Assembly: GCA_013368325.1 (NCBI GenBank)
Contig: JAACJK010000171.1
Location: forward strand, 372,001-436,000
From: Ephemerocybe angulata
Lineage: Eukaryota > Basidiomycota > Agaricomycetes > Agaricales > Psathyrellaceae
Reading direction: 5' to 3'
Length of the DNA stretch: 64,000 nucleotides
Of this stretch, positions 44,624-55,301 are shown piece by piece. How positions within the stretch are numbered: position 1 is the stretch's first letter; each line of letters opens with the position of its first letter. A model generated the notes under the pieces. It saw only the letters and a program-made list of their open reading frames with translations, had not been told where the DNA came from and ran no database searches. The translations under genes and the position numbers were made by a program.

Positions 44624-45361
44624 ATGGCGCAGCCTGGCCAACAAACCATTAACATCGGGGACCTAGATATCGCTCAGCTAGGCGACGTGAAGAAGCAGTT
44701 GGAAGAGGCTAGTCTCAAACCGCACCGCTCCAAGAGAATGTACTAATCAATTCTGCTTGACTGGCCGATCTTGTCGTGTTTCGACGTGGATTTCTCGAAC
44801 ACATAACGTTCCGTCATTACAGGAACTCACCCATCTTACGAACTCGTTTGCGCAGCTAAAGCAGGCCCAGAATAAGTTCAAACAGTGCATCGAGAACGTG
44901 AAGGAACTAGGCCAGAAGGAGAACAAGGGTACGTCTTTGGCCATTCCACTACCTTACCACGATTGACTTTCTGCATCTGGATTACTAGACAAGGCCCTTC
45001 TCGTACCGCTAACCAACTCGCTGTACCTCCCAGGAAAGCTTGTTAACCCAGAACATGTCATCGTCGATGTCGGTACGGGATACTATGTGAAGAAGGTCCG
45101 TCCATACCCACACATCGCCCTTCGGAATCTTCTCTGAGATCGAACCCACAGACACAAGCCCAAGCAGTGAAATACTACTCCCAGAAGGCCACATATATCC
45201 AGAGCAACCTTGAGAAACTCGAAGAAACCATCTCACGGAAGCGGGAGAATGTTAGCGTTGTCGTCCAGATCCTCCAGCAGAAGGTTTCGGCGCAGATCAA
45301 CACAGGTGGCCCCGGTGCGGCAGGTCCTGCCAGGCCAGGACAACCGAAAGTCAAGGGATGA
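44624..45361 (+). CDS. PFD5: Prefoldin subunit 5 (Gim5)
   Basis: Prefoldin is a hexameric jellyfish-shaped co-chaperone that hands actin and tubulin to the CCT chaperonin; subunit 5 is an alpha-class subunit. Four exons (44624-44707, 44823-44928, 44989-45095, 45152-45361) encode 168 aa. The protein has an N-terminal coiled coil ([20 protein letters not shown]), the beta-hairpin region [15 protein letters not shown] and [13 protein letters not shown] characteristic of alpha subunits, then a C-terminal coiled coil ([20 protein letters not shown]) and a Gly/Pro/Ala-rich tail of about 18 residues. The first intron (44708-44822, 115 nt) must begin with GC to keep the conserved QLEEEL join in frame. 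Confidence 0.94.
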
Positions 45362-45561
45362 GTAGAGGGATAGGGACGGGTGACATTACTATTATCGCAG
45401 ATACATTCCATTGAAATCGGTTCCTTGGAGAGCTGAGTGCTTAGTCCAAACGCCTTTAACGGGCTTGCCACTTCCGAGTTACGAGGATGGTATTCAGATC
45501 TGACCAGTACACTTTCCCTATCTGCGTGCAATCTGGCAGCCTCGGGCGCCTATCCATCATC

Positions 45562-45635
45562 GGTTTAATGGTCTAGTTGGTTATGACATCTGTCTAACAC
45601 ACAGAAGGTCTCCAGTTCAAGTCTGGGTTGAACCT
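45562..45635 (+). tRNA. tRNA-Val (anticodon AAC), copy 2
   Basis: Identical to the tRNA at 39871 over the whole gene body and in the same orientation. Same cloverleaf, loop CTAACAC. It is followed by five T at 45637-45641. Flanking sequence is mostly unrelated, so only the gene itself is conserved. Confidence 0.95.
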
Positions 45636-45636
45636 G

Positions 45637-45641
45637 TTTTT
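45637..45641 (+). terminator. Pol III T-run terminator of tRNA-Val copy 2
   Basis: Five consecutive T begin two bases after the tRNA end. Confidence 0.75.
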
Positions 45642-46140
45642 CCCCCCAGAATCCACCAAGTCCAATCTCCATATCTCTGTTATGTTTTTACTTCTCACTT
45701 CAAAGTTCAAAGTTCAGCACTTGTTCAGCACCATGGCCCGCCACTTCATAAGCTCTCTTCGTTCGCTACACCATTTTCAGGTTCTCAGGGCTGGGGCCTG
45801 CGGCCCCCTGCCTTATCAGGGTAACCACATACCTAAATTGGTTTTGTGCAATCTTCTCCGCGTACCAGAGCGCATTACGAACCTCTTTCACTTCCGACTA
45901 TCGGGCACTATATCGGTGGGACTCGATAAGGTTCTATCTTCCAGGATCTCGTGCGATGTACTCCGGGACCACTCATCTAGAAAGGTACTATGATATATGT
46001 GTGCCGCTTGGCAATTGGAAGTATCACCAAGGACATCCTGGAGGCAAAGAGAAGCATAGGGCTTTGTTAAGCCCATAAGTAAATGTGAGTGAGCATAGGG
46101 TCGGAATAGGTTCGAATCGCAGGTCCCAGGACAATTGGGC
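45642..46140. other. Intergenic region between tRNA genes
   Basis: About 500 bp. Short direct repeats (aaagttca at 45702 and 45709; gttcagcac at 45712 and 45723) and a B-box-like aggttcgaatcgc near 46110 are the only notable features. No gene was seen. Confidence 0.35.
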
Positions 46141-46145
46141 AAAAA
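46141..46145 (-). terminator. Pol III terminator of tRNA-Val(CAC)
   Basis: Five T on the minus strand lie immediately after the tRNA discriminator base. Confidence 0.75.
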
Positions 46146-46146
46146 T

Positions 46147-46248
46147 TGGTTCAGCCCAGATTCGAACTGGAGACCTTCTGTGTGCCCGAACAGCTCTTTC
46201 AAGCCGACGTTGTGAGACAGAAATCATAACCAACTAGACCACTAAACC
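46147..46248 (-). tRNA. tRNA-Val (anticodon CAC) with a 28-nt intron
   Basis: Read on the minus strand: acceptor GGTTTAG with CTGAACC, D stem GTC/GAT, anticodon stem TCTGT/ACAGA around loop CTCACAC (anticodon CAC), T stem TCCAG/CTGGG around TTCGAAT, and discriminator A. The loop is interrupted one base 3' of the anticodon, the canonical eukaryotic position, by an intron at 46183-46210. It resembles the two AAC genes nearby and probably shares an ancestor with them. Confidence 0.92.
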
Positions 46249-47224
46249 GATGTTAGACGCTCGTGGGCGTGGCCCGACAGCGGGCGGGATCGATTCCTGT
46301 CTCCGGAGTAGCATACTCCCCTGGTACATGTACGTTCAAAAGCCTGTGAAGTCAAGCACAAGCTGGTACTATATCGCTCCCACCACCAAATCACCCTCAC
46401 GGTATAGGAGTGGACGTTGTTATTGCGCTGTCTTTTTGGAATCCACTAATCTTCACCTGGGCGTCTAAATAACCGCGCGGGCGGATACGCCCACCTAGAT
46501 GGCATGACATACTTGGTGAACGTTCGGTATGCTCTTTACGAAGACGAACCCCAACTACTAGACCAGATGGCTACGAAACTAAACTGAATATCTACCTGTC
46601 CAAACGGCTCAGTGAGAGTCGTGCTCTCAGCCCGAACATCATGAGGGGAGCATCGGCGGCCCCTAGGAGTCGGACGTCACCCCTCACTTCGCAATCTGCT
46701 GCAAAACGAAAATTAGAAAACAAACTGAAGAGACACATGAGATTGCTACTACTTATCGGCTACTACAATACAAGAAAACAAGAGGTTGTGAACACACACG
46801 AGCGTCGCGTCTAATCCGCCATCAATGTCCGTGGACGCCGTGTAGTCAGTACAGGTAAGTGCAAGAGGTAATATATAGGGTAAACGACGTGGATCGATCG
46901 GTAATGATACAGAAAACTGTGGGATAGATGAACAAAGCGTGAGCGTAGGACAGGCGTGAAGAGTGCAGAGATGTTTTGAAGGCTGGATGACCTTCAGGAT
47001 TATGTAGATATGGTATAGGGAGAGAGATGAGGTGGGTGATTAATAAATAGATGATACGATTGATAGATGAACCAAATGAGACGTGACTGTGGAATGAAAA
47101 CTTGAACAAATCGATGGTAGTGCTTGAGAATGGCTTCGAGGGGAAGCAATGGTGTTGTACATTGGCCCAAAATGGCGCGCACGAGGCGACAGGCTGATTG
47201 GGAAGTGAACGTGAACGAGTTAGA
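46249..47224. other. Intergenic region and 3' flank of the nucleotidyltransferase-like gene
   Basis: Nearly 1 kb; the part near 46850-47224 is probably 3' UTR. An open minus-strand frame here (46846-47343) overlaps the real gene in another frame. Nothing else was recognised. Confidence 0.4.
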
Positions 47225-50095
47225 TCAATAGCGGCCATACGGGTTCCCGTTGGCCATGCTCGAGGTCGGGCGATGAGACGCCTGGACCTGGAGCAACTGC
47301 GACTGCGATAGCGAAGGCTGCCGGTGTCGATTCTGGGAGTCATAAAGTTGCGACTGCTGCTCCAGCTGACTTTGCTGTTGGTGAGGCGAATATCGGTACA
47401 TGTCCTCGCCGGTCAGCATGGGCGGGATGAAGGGACCTTCGTCGTCCTTCGGACTCGGTCTAGAAGAGGAGCCCGAGGCTTGGCGAACGGGTGCAACACT
47501 TGCTCCTTGGTAGCTGTATTGCGAAGGGGGAGGGGCAGCGTGTGGCACCGAGGGTGCTTGTAGCGGCATAGTCAAATTCATAGCGCCTGGAACCTGTCCA
47601 GGTACTATCATGCCAGGGTATGTGGATAGATGCTGGGTATGTGGGATATCTTGAGGGCGAGAGATCGGGGACAGAGTCAAGGGCGGGGGTGGTGGCTTCC
47701 GTTCTGATACTGGTTCAGTATGAGGAGCGTATTGCGGGTACGACGAGAACGATGGAGGGGAATAGGATTGTGCCTGTCCACCCGTAGAAGGTCCGGCGCC
47801 GTATTGTTGGTAGGGGTTGTAGGAGTACAACGGGGGAGGTTGGGGATTGGGGTCGTTGGGCTGGCCATATTGATTGGACTGACCAGTCCAGGACTTCCGA
47901 CGAGGGTCAGAGTTTCCCTTTCCATCATCACTGGACTCCGAGTCGCTATCATCACTCGAGTCGTCACCGTCCGAGTCGCTCACTCCCCCACTGTTGGCTT
48001 CTTGTGTAGGAGAATAGCGGTAATCCCATGCCCACTTGCTGGTCCTGCTCCTTTCCCTCTCCCGTTTGCGCTCCTTCTCTTTCTCCTTCTTCTTCTTGTC
48101 CTTACTACTCTTCTTCTTCTTCTTCTCAAGACCTCTCCTCCAAGATCGTGCTTCCTCCAGGGCGGGATCAACCTGGTGCATTGAGCGATACGGCGCGGGG
48201 AGTAGTTCACCCAAAGCAGAATCTAGATCTCGTAAACTTAGCAGGCCGGTGACCTCTTTATCAGTAGGCGGGCGCAGCCAAGGTGAAGTGGCCCTGGACA
48301 TGTGTGCCGGGGAATTATACGAAGGGGAGTGATACGCGGGTGAATGATAGGGAGGAGGAGGAGATTTGTACGAGAGTGGAATGAAGGGAGGCTCAGATGG
48401 GGCTGACGCGCTCTTGCTGCGAGATTTCGCCTTCTTGCGCGCTTTCCGTGCAGCTGCGTCGTCGGCAGGACGCACTACACTATAGTCATAGGGGTCGTGG
48501 ATCGGCGGAGGAACGAATCCCCCCTGAGCAGGTGGAGAGTCGTGGTTCCCACTGTTCGATCTACTGGGCTTTCCCGAATTCCAACCTCGCGATCCACCCT
48601 GTCCCCAACTCGTCCTCCATCCCTCTCGATCACCCTCCTCAGCAAGCAGGTCGCCACCTCCCATTGCAGCGAGCGGTGTCACATGCCCCGTCATAGGGGT
48701 GGGCATCACATTTACAGACGTGAAGGCCATGTCGGCGGCACTCTGTAGACTGCTGGCGGGGTTGGCTGTCTCATTCTTGTTCCACTCATCCAACTTCTGT
48801 ACAGCGTGTAGGATGCGGGAGTTGAGGGTGGAGAGACGACTCTGGTCGTACGCGGAGTACCCCATTGGCCAGCAGCTCTGGAAGAGCCAAGTTCGGATCA
48901 TGTCAGGGCTCCACACGGTGTGTGAGAGCCTCGTACCGTTTCTGAAAGAGAACAATTGAAGTTAGAATGCAGTCCAGAAGGCGCACTTTGAGAATATTCC
49001 ATCCAGAACTGCATAGGATTAGCGTCCACATAGAGTGTGGTGTGGCATTATTGCCGATCAATGAGAGCACCTATCGAAGCAGTCTCGTAGGCGGTCTGTA
49101 GGCGACCCATCAAGTGGAAGCCAATGGTTGACCTATTTCGGGGAGAAGGCTACGCCTCGCATCGCAGTCTGACTAGGACTGACACTGGCTCGGGGCAACC
49201 CGGGCTCAGACCTATCATTTGGAGCACTGGATTCGCAGAAAAATCTGACTTGGAAACAGCGGACGGCAACCACGATGCAACGCGAATAGTCAGAGTGACT
49301 CACCTCAGCAACAGGCAAATGTCAGACGCGTCCTGGGGCGAGTACCGGACGAGTTTCAAAGCTACCGCCCAGAACGGCGTGACGCTGATCAAGGTCAACA
49401 TCCCGTTCGCAGAGCGGAAGATCGTGTGCAACTCGATGTTGTTCGGGTTTACCGATGCTGCGTAGATGGGGTCGTAGGTCATCCCGTTCGGACTGTGTGG
49501 AATTCGGGGAGGTCAGCATCGTATATCCCCGGCGCAGTTAAATTACGGTCACGCACGCGGTGGCCATTGGTAATGCGATGTCCGCATCGCTATTCATCCA
49601 GTCTGCTCCGAGGTTGAAGTGTTGTGCGGTGGCAAGAATGCAATGCTTGAGTTTCTCTGCAGCGTTCTGAACGCCGAGCTGAGCCATCTCGATGAGAAAT
49701 GAACGATGAATGTAGTCCACATCCCGCGTGCTCTTCCGATGGGGGAGGGTGGGGAGGTAGTGTTGCTGCTCTTTCGACAGCTGGTAAACGCCCGGATGTA
49801 GAAGCATGCAAGCGCCCCCATGCACCACGAGTCTCAATGGGCGGTTGAATTGCGCCGCGAGGAGCTGGGAAAAGTGGTTCAGCAGGGTGATCAATCGGTC
49901 GCGATCCAGGTCGACATCGTTCCGGGGTCGTGGCTGGAATGGGGAGGCATGGTAGAGATTCGGCGTGGCAGCATGGGTATGGGGAGCCTGGGCCTGGGGT
50001 TGGGGCGATGGGTTCATGATTTGTTGAATGTGATGAGGAAAGCTTGGGCCCGACCATGGATGGCCAGCTTGAGCGCCCATCGTGAGGGTGGCCAT
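47225..50095 (-). CDS. Nucleotidyltransferase-fold protein with long disordered tail
   Basis: Three exons (50095-49557, 49492-49304, 48941-47225) total 814 aa. Residues about 60-260 look like a nucleotidyltransferase fold of the DUF6036/MNT type: LVVHGGACMLLHPGVY (GG motif), STRDVDYIHRSF with the DVD metal-binding pair, ADWMNSDADIALPMA, NNIELHTIF, ALKLVRYSPQDASDICLLL. The following helical part, SPDMIRTWLFQSCWPMG and YDQSRLSTLNSRI, closes the domain. The rest (about 330-814) is low complexity: Ser/Pro/Tyr-rich YHSP repeats, a Lys/Glu/Arg coiled stretch of about 40 residues, an acidic Ser/Asp run, then a Gln/Pro-rich end. It may modify RNA or protein, but no family role is known to me. Intron 2 is 362 nt, unusually long for this window. 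Confidence 0.75.
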
Positions 50096-50827
50096 TGAAC
50101 TGTGCCGCGTACTAGTCTATGGTGGGGGTATTGGTTCAACCCGTCCTGAGTAGGGGGGGAATATCGAAAGGAATGGTTGGAGTCAATATGACGAAGTCCT
50201 TGGGATATTAAAGGCCGTAGAGTGGACCCGATGCCACACTGACAAAGCAAAGCAGTCCTGAAAGCAGGTTGGGGGAAACCAGAGAGTAGAGTGGTGTCCC
50301 TTGTTTTGAATTTACCGTCAAAGCAATGTGGGTGTCGTCGACAGGCAATAATTGCAGTCAGTAGCACGGTTGACCTGCAAGGACAACAGTCGTTAAGATT
50401 GGGTTGATAACGACGAATAAGCGTTGTGCTCACCTTGTTGCAACAGCGTGCAGTTAGAACCTGTGGTTCGACAGTATATATGGCCCTGTTAGGATGACCA
50501 GCTCACATGAGCTACGAACAAAAGGCAAACGGCGAAGCGCAGATGATGAACTCATACCGATACCGTTAACACAGCCGCCTTCAGAATTCGGAAACTCGGC
50601 GTCGGACCCAATATCGGAGTGACTCAAGCAAAGGAGGGGTAAAATGGCCGACAAGGCAGCCGTGTTTGTGGACTACGGTAGGCGTATGTATAGTACAATG
50701 AAGTAGAAGGGAAAATGCAAGATTGTGGGATAAGGAGAACCGGGTTTGCCGCCAGCCCGATGGATGTCAGATATGTAAGCAGGTCAGGCTTCTAATGCGA
50801 ATATGAATCTAATCTTCGAACAGTCGC
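50096..50827. other. Intergenic region upstream of the nucleotidyltransferase-like gene
   Basis: 732 bp; contains the 5' UTR and promoter of the upstream-facing gene and the 3' end of the oxidoreductase. No gene or RNA signal was seen. Confidence 0.4.
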
Positions 50828-52609
50828 TCATGGAAACATGTCCTCGTCTTTCTCAACCTTGATACCGAAGAGAGACCATATCGCACCAGCATGCAAATCT
50901 GGAACGCCATCGTCCTTGGTACCGACGTTACCCTCGACCTGATAGACGCCCTTCGTCTAAATTGCCATCAGAAAGACGAATATGCAAATCGAAACGAAAT
51001 ACTCACCAAACCCAAAGATACCTTGATCGCGGGCTCGCCAGGGGTATATTCCTCTAACTTCTCCCCAGGCTTTGTCACTAATTTGACAATGTTGTTTGCT
51101 GCGACGATGCCTTGGTAGTAGGCAGTGTGTCCAGCCGGGATAGCGCCGAAAGCATCGGCGACATCGCCTACAGCAAAGATGTTCGAGTACGTGTAGGGCG
51201 CATTCACAGCCTTCGACGACGACGCTGTTTCCGAGACAGAGACGGAAGCCTCGAGGTCTGCCGCAAGAGACTCGACGGGAGGCGCGGTAGTCACCTGCAT
51301 CGTGCGTTGAACGTACGCCAACCCATTCGTGGGGTTGATCGTGGCAGGGTCCATAGCCTCCAGCATCTGCGTATTCGGCTTCTGCCCAGTGCACAAAAGC
51401 TATTACGGCGCGCGATATGATATTAGGCGCCTGCACAGGTTTGTAACGGATCAAAGACTCACCAACAGGTCTGCTGCGAGTTCACGGCCCTTCTCGGTAC
51501 GGACAATGCGTTGCCCTTGGGCGTTTACCACCTTCTGATTCTCGTCGGTGGTGCTCAGGTCCAGCCTCTCTCCCAAAATAAGCTCGATGTCTTGCAATTC
51601 CATCGTCTTCCGAATCTCATCGTGCATGGCCTGGTCGAATCGGGGCAAAAGCTGCTTTCGTGAATGAAGCAAGGTGACCTTCTTCTCGGGATGCACTGCC
51701 TTGATATCAGTGGCGAATTCTGTCGGGGACCTTTAATAGATCGTTCGAACAATAGGAATCTCTGGAACCTACGGATTCCCAACGCTCCACCGCCGACAAC
51801 AAGTACAGTAGGGGACGCCTCGATGACCTTCTGGCGCTCCTGGAGCCATGCCATGCCCTCGCTCTTCAAACCGTTGTACGTCCACACCTTCTCGTTTCCG
51901 GGCTTAAGGGTGTCACGAGGATCCTTACCCCAAAGGTCTAACGGAGCGGGAAGGTGGGCCCCAAGGGCATAGATCGCGTAGTCGAAGGCGATGTCTGTGC
52001 AAGGAATGCCGAGCTCCGGGAAGGCTTCGGAAATGGTGATGTGGTTTGGCCGGATAGCTTTGACTGTTGTCTTCAGGACGATATGGTTGGACTTTTTGTT
52101 TTCGCCATCGAGGAAGACATTGGTGTAGGGAATGACTATAGCGCCCGTCAGTTCTCGGCTCTTTCGTACGAACCCGGGAAGGAAAACTTACATGACTTGT
52201 ATTCGTGCCCAGGAAGGACAGCGAATCGGGGCATCACGTAGACATCTTTAATGTGTCTTAGCCTCGTGTACACTGATAGACGCCCAAGGTCCGCTGAGCG
52301 GCGCTCCGCCATGACTTACGGTTTGAGTGGCTAGGATATATAGATCAGCTGTGACCCGGAGAAGGGGAATCATAGCTAGCAGCTACTCACGAGTTTCGGT
52401 CAATCACGATCAGTCTCCAGTCATCTGGAAGACCAGCGGCGAGCACCTGAGTAGCCTTTGTACCTGGAATACAATCAGTTAAAGTATTACTGTCCCAATG
52501 CAACGGTCGCTAAATATGGCGACGCGTGTTGCGAGTACGCACCACCATATGCTACTCCCAAAACAACCACAGTCTTGGTCTGGCCTGAAGGTGAATTCCC
52601 GCCGCCCAT
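50828..52609 (-). CDS. AIF/FSP1-like FAD-dependent NAD(P)H oxidoreductase
   Basis: This family (AIFM2/AMID, fungal Aif1-like) oxidises NAD(P)H with quinone-type acceptors. Eight exons (52609-52543, 52463-52391, 52330-52320, 52272-52192, 52135-51773, 51719-51463, 51399-51007, 50956-50828) sum to 457 aa in frame. Features: TVVVLGVAYGGTKATQVLA (FAD fold), LIVIDRNSHSNLY, VMPRFAVLPGHEYKSFIPYT, the second nucleotide-binding fold PTVLVVGGGALGIQFA, LLLCTGQKPNT, and the FAD-binding block YSNIFAVGDVADAFGAIPAGH. No N-myristoylation-type or mitochondrial leader is obvious, though MGGGNS begins with Gly at position 2. The third exon holds only 11 nt; leaving it out breaks the conserved RNSH join. Confidence 0.88.
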
Positions 52610-53046
52610 ATTTAATGCTAGATATATCAGAAAGGGTTATGGGGGCGGTGTGGTGGTATGGAGGGGAGATTGGGTGGTTGCCTAACGAATCTTTATCAGA
52701 TAAGGGATATCTTTGAGTGACTTCCCGTGACTGATGGCATCTCGGTTGCAATCAGATAAGATCAATAGAAATGGTTTGGATAGAACGCGCTAGAACGCGG
52801 CGCGGCGGCGGACGCGACCCGAAGACGGTTCCTCGAGTCGAGGAGGTGAATTTTCTGGTGTTGCCCCAATGTTGCCCTAGAATGATAAGACTGGAGGAAA
52901 ATCGTCAAAGCGCACCTTGCGGCTTGCCATAAGTAGCCCATACGTAACGGTCGCCATTTTGCTCTTGGTCACCGAGTTTCTCTTGTGATTCTAGGCCTTC
53001 GAGCTCTTGGAGCCCAATCACAAGGGACATCGGGACATGGACAGTC

Positions 53047-53964
53047 AGTCCGCACAAATATTACTAAGCTTACTAAGCCTTCGCTGTCTCAATTCATTGA
53101 CGCCCCGACAGCTGTCAAGAAGCAAGGAATTCGAAGCCCAGTTCTGAACGTCGCTCCGGCGCTGCCTTGTGCACAATGGAGCTCCTCAATCGTGTGTATG
53201 TAGCATACAAAACAAGAATGAAGTACTGCAACATTACAAGTAACAAGGGTATGAGGCAGGCCGGAAGCAACACGAGTGGATTCCAGTGAGGGATTCATAT
53301 ACATTTGAACCTGGAGTGTGTGTGTGCGGAAAAGCACTGCTGTTTAATGTCATTCCGTGAAGCCATCTCAAATACGATGAGAAGACTGTGACATAGTGCT
53401 AGATAGAGACAGTGAAATTATGGGGAGGGCATTGCAAGCTTTGCACCGGGGAGGGTAGAGGGAAAGGGCAATGCATTCAGTCGCGTCTCGGTTGAACTTG
53501 GATCGCCATTCAATGTAAGTGATGTGCGCATATACTCACAATAAAACACTCTATGCATAAAAGGATGTTCTAAAACATATCTCTGACATACTGTACATCT
53601 CCTGTTCCCGACAGAGAGGTAGAGGTCAAGTAGAGGTGTAGAGGCAACTAAGTTCGAGAGATTGTAGGATGCGATCCGAAGCCGGGGAATCGGGGACGCT
53701 TCGGACTCTGGAGTGCAAAATGGTGGGAGTTGCAAAAAGTATCCTCACCGCCGAGTCGAACTATCGCTCTGCATGGAGGGCGAGCATAACCGCTACGCTA
53801 TGAAGGCTTGCAGAAATGGCTTTTTAATGTGTACACTAGCCGTTCTTCACGTCTAGGAAGCAAGGGGGATCTGCGCCGTCGCGATCTGGATCTTTGCCGA
53901 CGCTTGCCGAGTGGGCGTCTATTCCGCGTGACCCTTAGTCAGCTTAGTAATATTTGTGCGGACT
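53047..53964. mobile_element. Candidate MITE-like element with 24-bp terminal inverted repeats
   Basis: The sequence agtccgcacaaatattacta plus agct (53047-53070) recurs as an exact inverted copy at 53941-53964; the match extends inward 7 more bases with one mismatch. Between them lie 870 bp with no transposase reading frame. A 10-bp direct repeat, gggacatcgg, occurs outside both ends (53024-53033, 53973-53982), but its distance to the repeats is unequal (13 and 8 bp), so it may not be a target duplication. Confidence 0.5.
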
Positions 53965-54239
53965 TGGTTTTCGGGACATCGGTGAAGATTTGAAGCTTTG
54001 AAGGTCCGCGTATTGGATGATCTACGGCTAGGCTGAACTTCGAAGTTTCAAGCTCACCTAGTAGCGACGCCTACACCTTGCAAGAAAGCGCGCTGCAGCG
54101 CAAGGTGCCTTGCATTTGTAAGAGCGGAAACTCTGCGCAAGCCTGCGCACCTCGAGGCTAAGGAAGGCACCAAAGGTACTAAGAGGTACATGGAAGCTGA
54201 AAGGAACAATGTCCCGGAGGAGATACGGAGAAAAAGGAG

Positions 54240-54390
54240 CATGATCTAGCATGATCTACATACTTCTACATAGCATGATTCTGCCTGATTCTGCCTGATT
54301 CTGCCGCGATGAAGAAACGTGGGTGGAGAAACGTGGATGAACCGTGGCCGCCACGAGCGGCATCATAGGGCATCATGCAGCATCATGCCA
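54240..54390. repeat. Cluster of short imperfect repeats
   Basis: Contains tgattctgcc three times in tandem (54277-54306), agcatgat-type words several times before it, gaaacgtgg twice, and gcatcat three times after it. Such a patch suggests slippage or a small satellite. Confidence 0.65.
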
Positions 54391-54605
54391 CAATTTGAAT
54401 TGATGACTTCGACAATCTTGCCACGCGACCGAGCGCCTATTTGAACGTCATCGGGGACTTGAAGCTTCAGCGCGATCGAGTCGCAAAGGGAGTCGAAGGT
54501 GTCAAGAATGAGTTGCTGAAAGGGTGACCGCGGTGGTATGTACATGCGTTGGTTAGCAGACCAGGCATCTAACAGCGCATCGGGGGCCCGGGGCTGGTCG
54601 TACAT
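54363..54605 (-). CDS. Possible small orphan protein
   Basis: An 80-codon frame from an ATG preceded by a tatatat element 9 bp upstream. The sequence has a plausible helical composition (PFQQLILDTFDSLCDSIALK), but no family resemblance was recognised and there are no introns. Its 3' end overlaps the gcatcat repeats. It may be fortuitous. Confidence 0.25.
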   Translation of the reverse strand: MYDQPRAPDALLDAWSANQRMYIPPRSPFQQLILDTFDSLCDSIALKLQVPDDVQIGARSRGKIVEVINSNCGMMLHDAL

Positions 54606-55301
54606 GATATATAAGTGAGAGAGAGGCCTGGGGAGGTCTTGGTCGTAGAATGTGCGAGAGGCCGTGTGTGGTTTTGTATAGTTCCATGCAGAAACTGGTA
54701 CGGACAGGTACGCACCAAGTACAGGTACTTCACCTTCCTTGACATTCCGAAGATCTTCCTCGCCCTCATCAGTGCTGGCCTATATTTAAGGAGGAAAGGA
54801 TGGAAGGACTGGCTGTGACTGTGAACCAGCGCCTAGAAGAAGGAAGAGCCGTATTGAGGATGATAGGATAAATGTACATCGGCAGCCCACGGGCCCAGGA
54901 GTATAATACAATGGTAGTAAATGCATGTTGAAGACATGGGGAAAACGAACGATAAGTTAGATATAGGGAACAACAAGATTCAGTATATCCACCCGAAGAG
55001 GTCTTTTGAAAAGGGGGATATAAATTTTAGGACGTCCAAAGGGGCTTGAGGGAATATGGGCCGAAGGCCATTATGAAAAAATATCCAGCGATGAAATTAG
55101 CGTAGGGGGGCCGGCTCGCACGGAAAGCAAAATATCATACGGGGTTACTGGAATTGTGGCGCGGTGAAGAGTGTGGCATCACTAGATGCTCCGAGAGCAG
55201 AAGCGCCTGCGGCGGAAAAGGGGCTGGCAACGCGGCGATAGCTGGTGAGAACTGGGAGGAGGGGTGGGTGAAAGGCAAGTGAATTAAGAAAGTGAATTGA
55301 A

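Larger units (their letters stand above)
52610..55301. other. Long gene-poor region with repeats
   Basis: 2.7 kb without a supported multi-exon gene. It holds a candidate inverted-repeat element (53047-53964), a microrepeat cluster (54240-54390), an 80-codon open frame (54363-54605, minus), a short TG-rich run at 53318-53327, and a GC-rich segment near 52790-52860. Confidence 0.45.

Noticed and set aside
46100..46125. B-box-like aggttcgaatcgc as another tRNA
   Set aside because: No pairing acceptor stem or anticodon arm can be placed around it on either strand.
46846..47343. 165-codon minus-strand frame at the end of the nucleotidyltransferase-like gene
   Set aside because: It overlaps the real last exon in another frame and continues into probable 3' UTR.
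53024..53982. 10-bp gggacatcgg repeats as target-site duplication of the inverted-repeat element
   Set aside because: The spacing to the inverted repeats is unequal (13 versus 8 bp), so I did not treat them as a confirmed target duplication.
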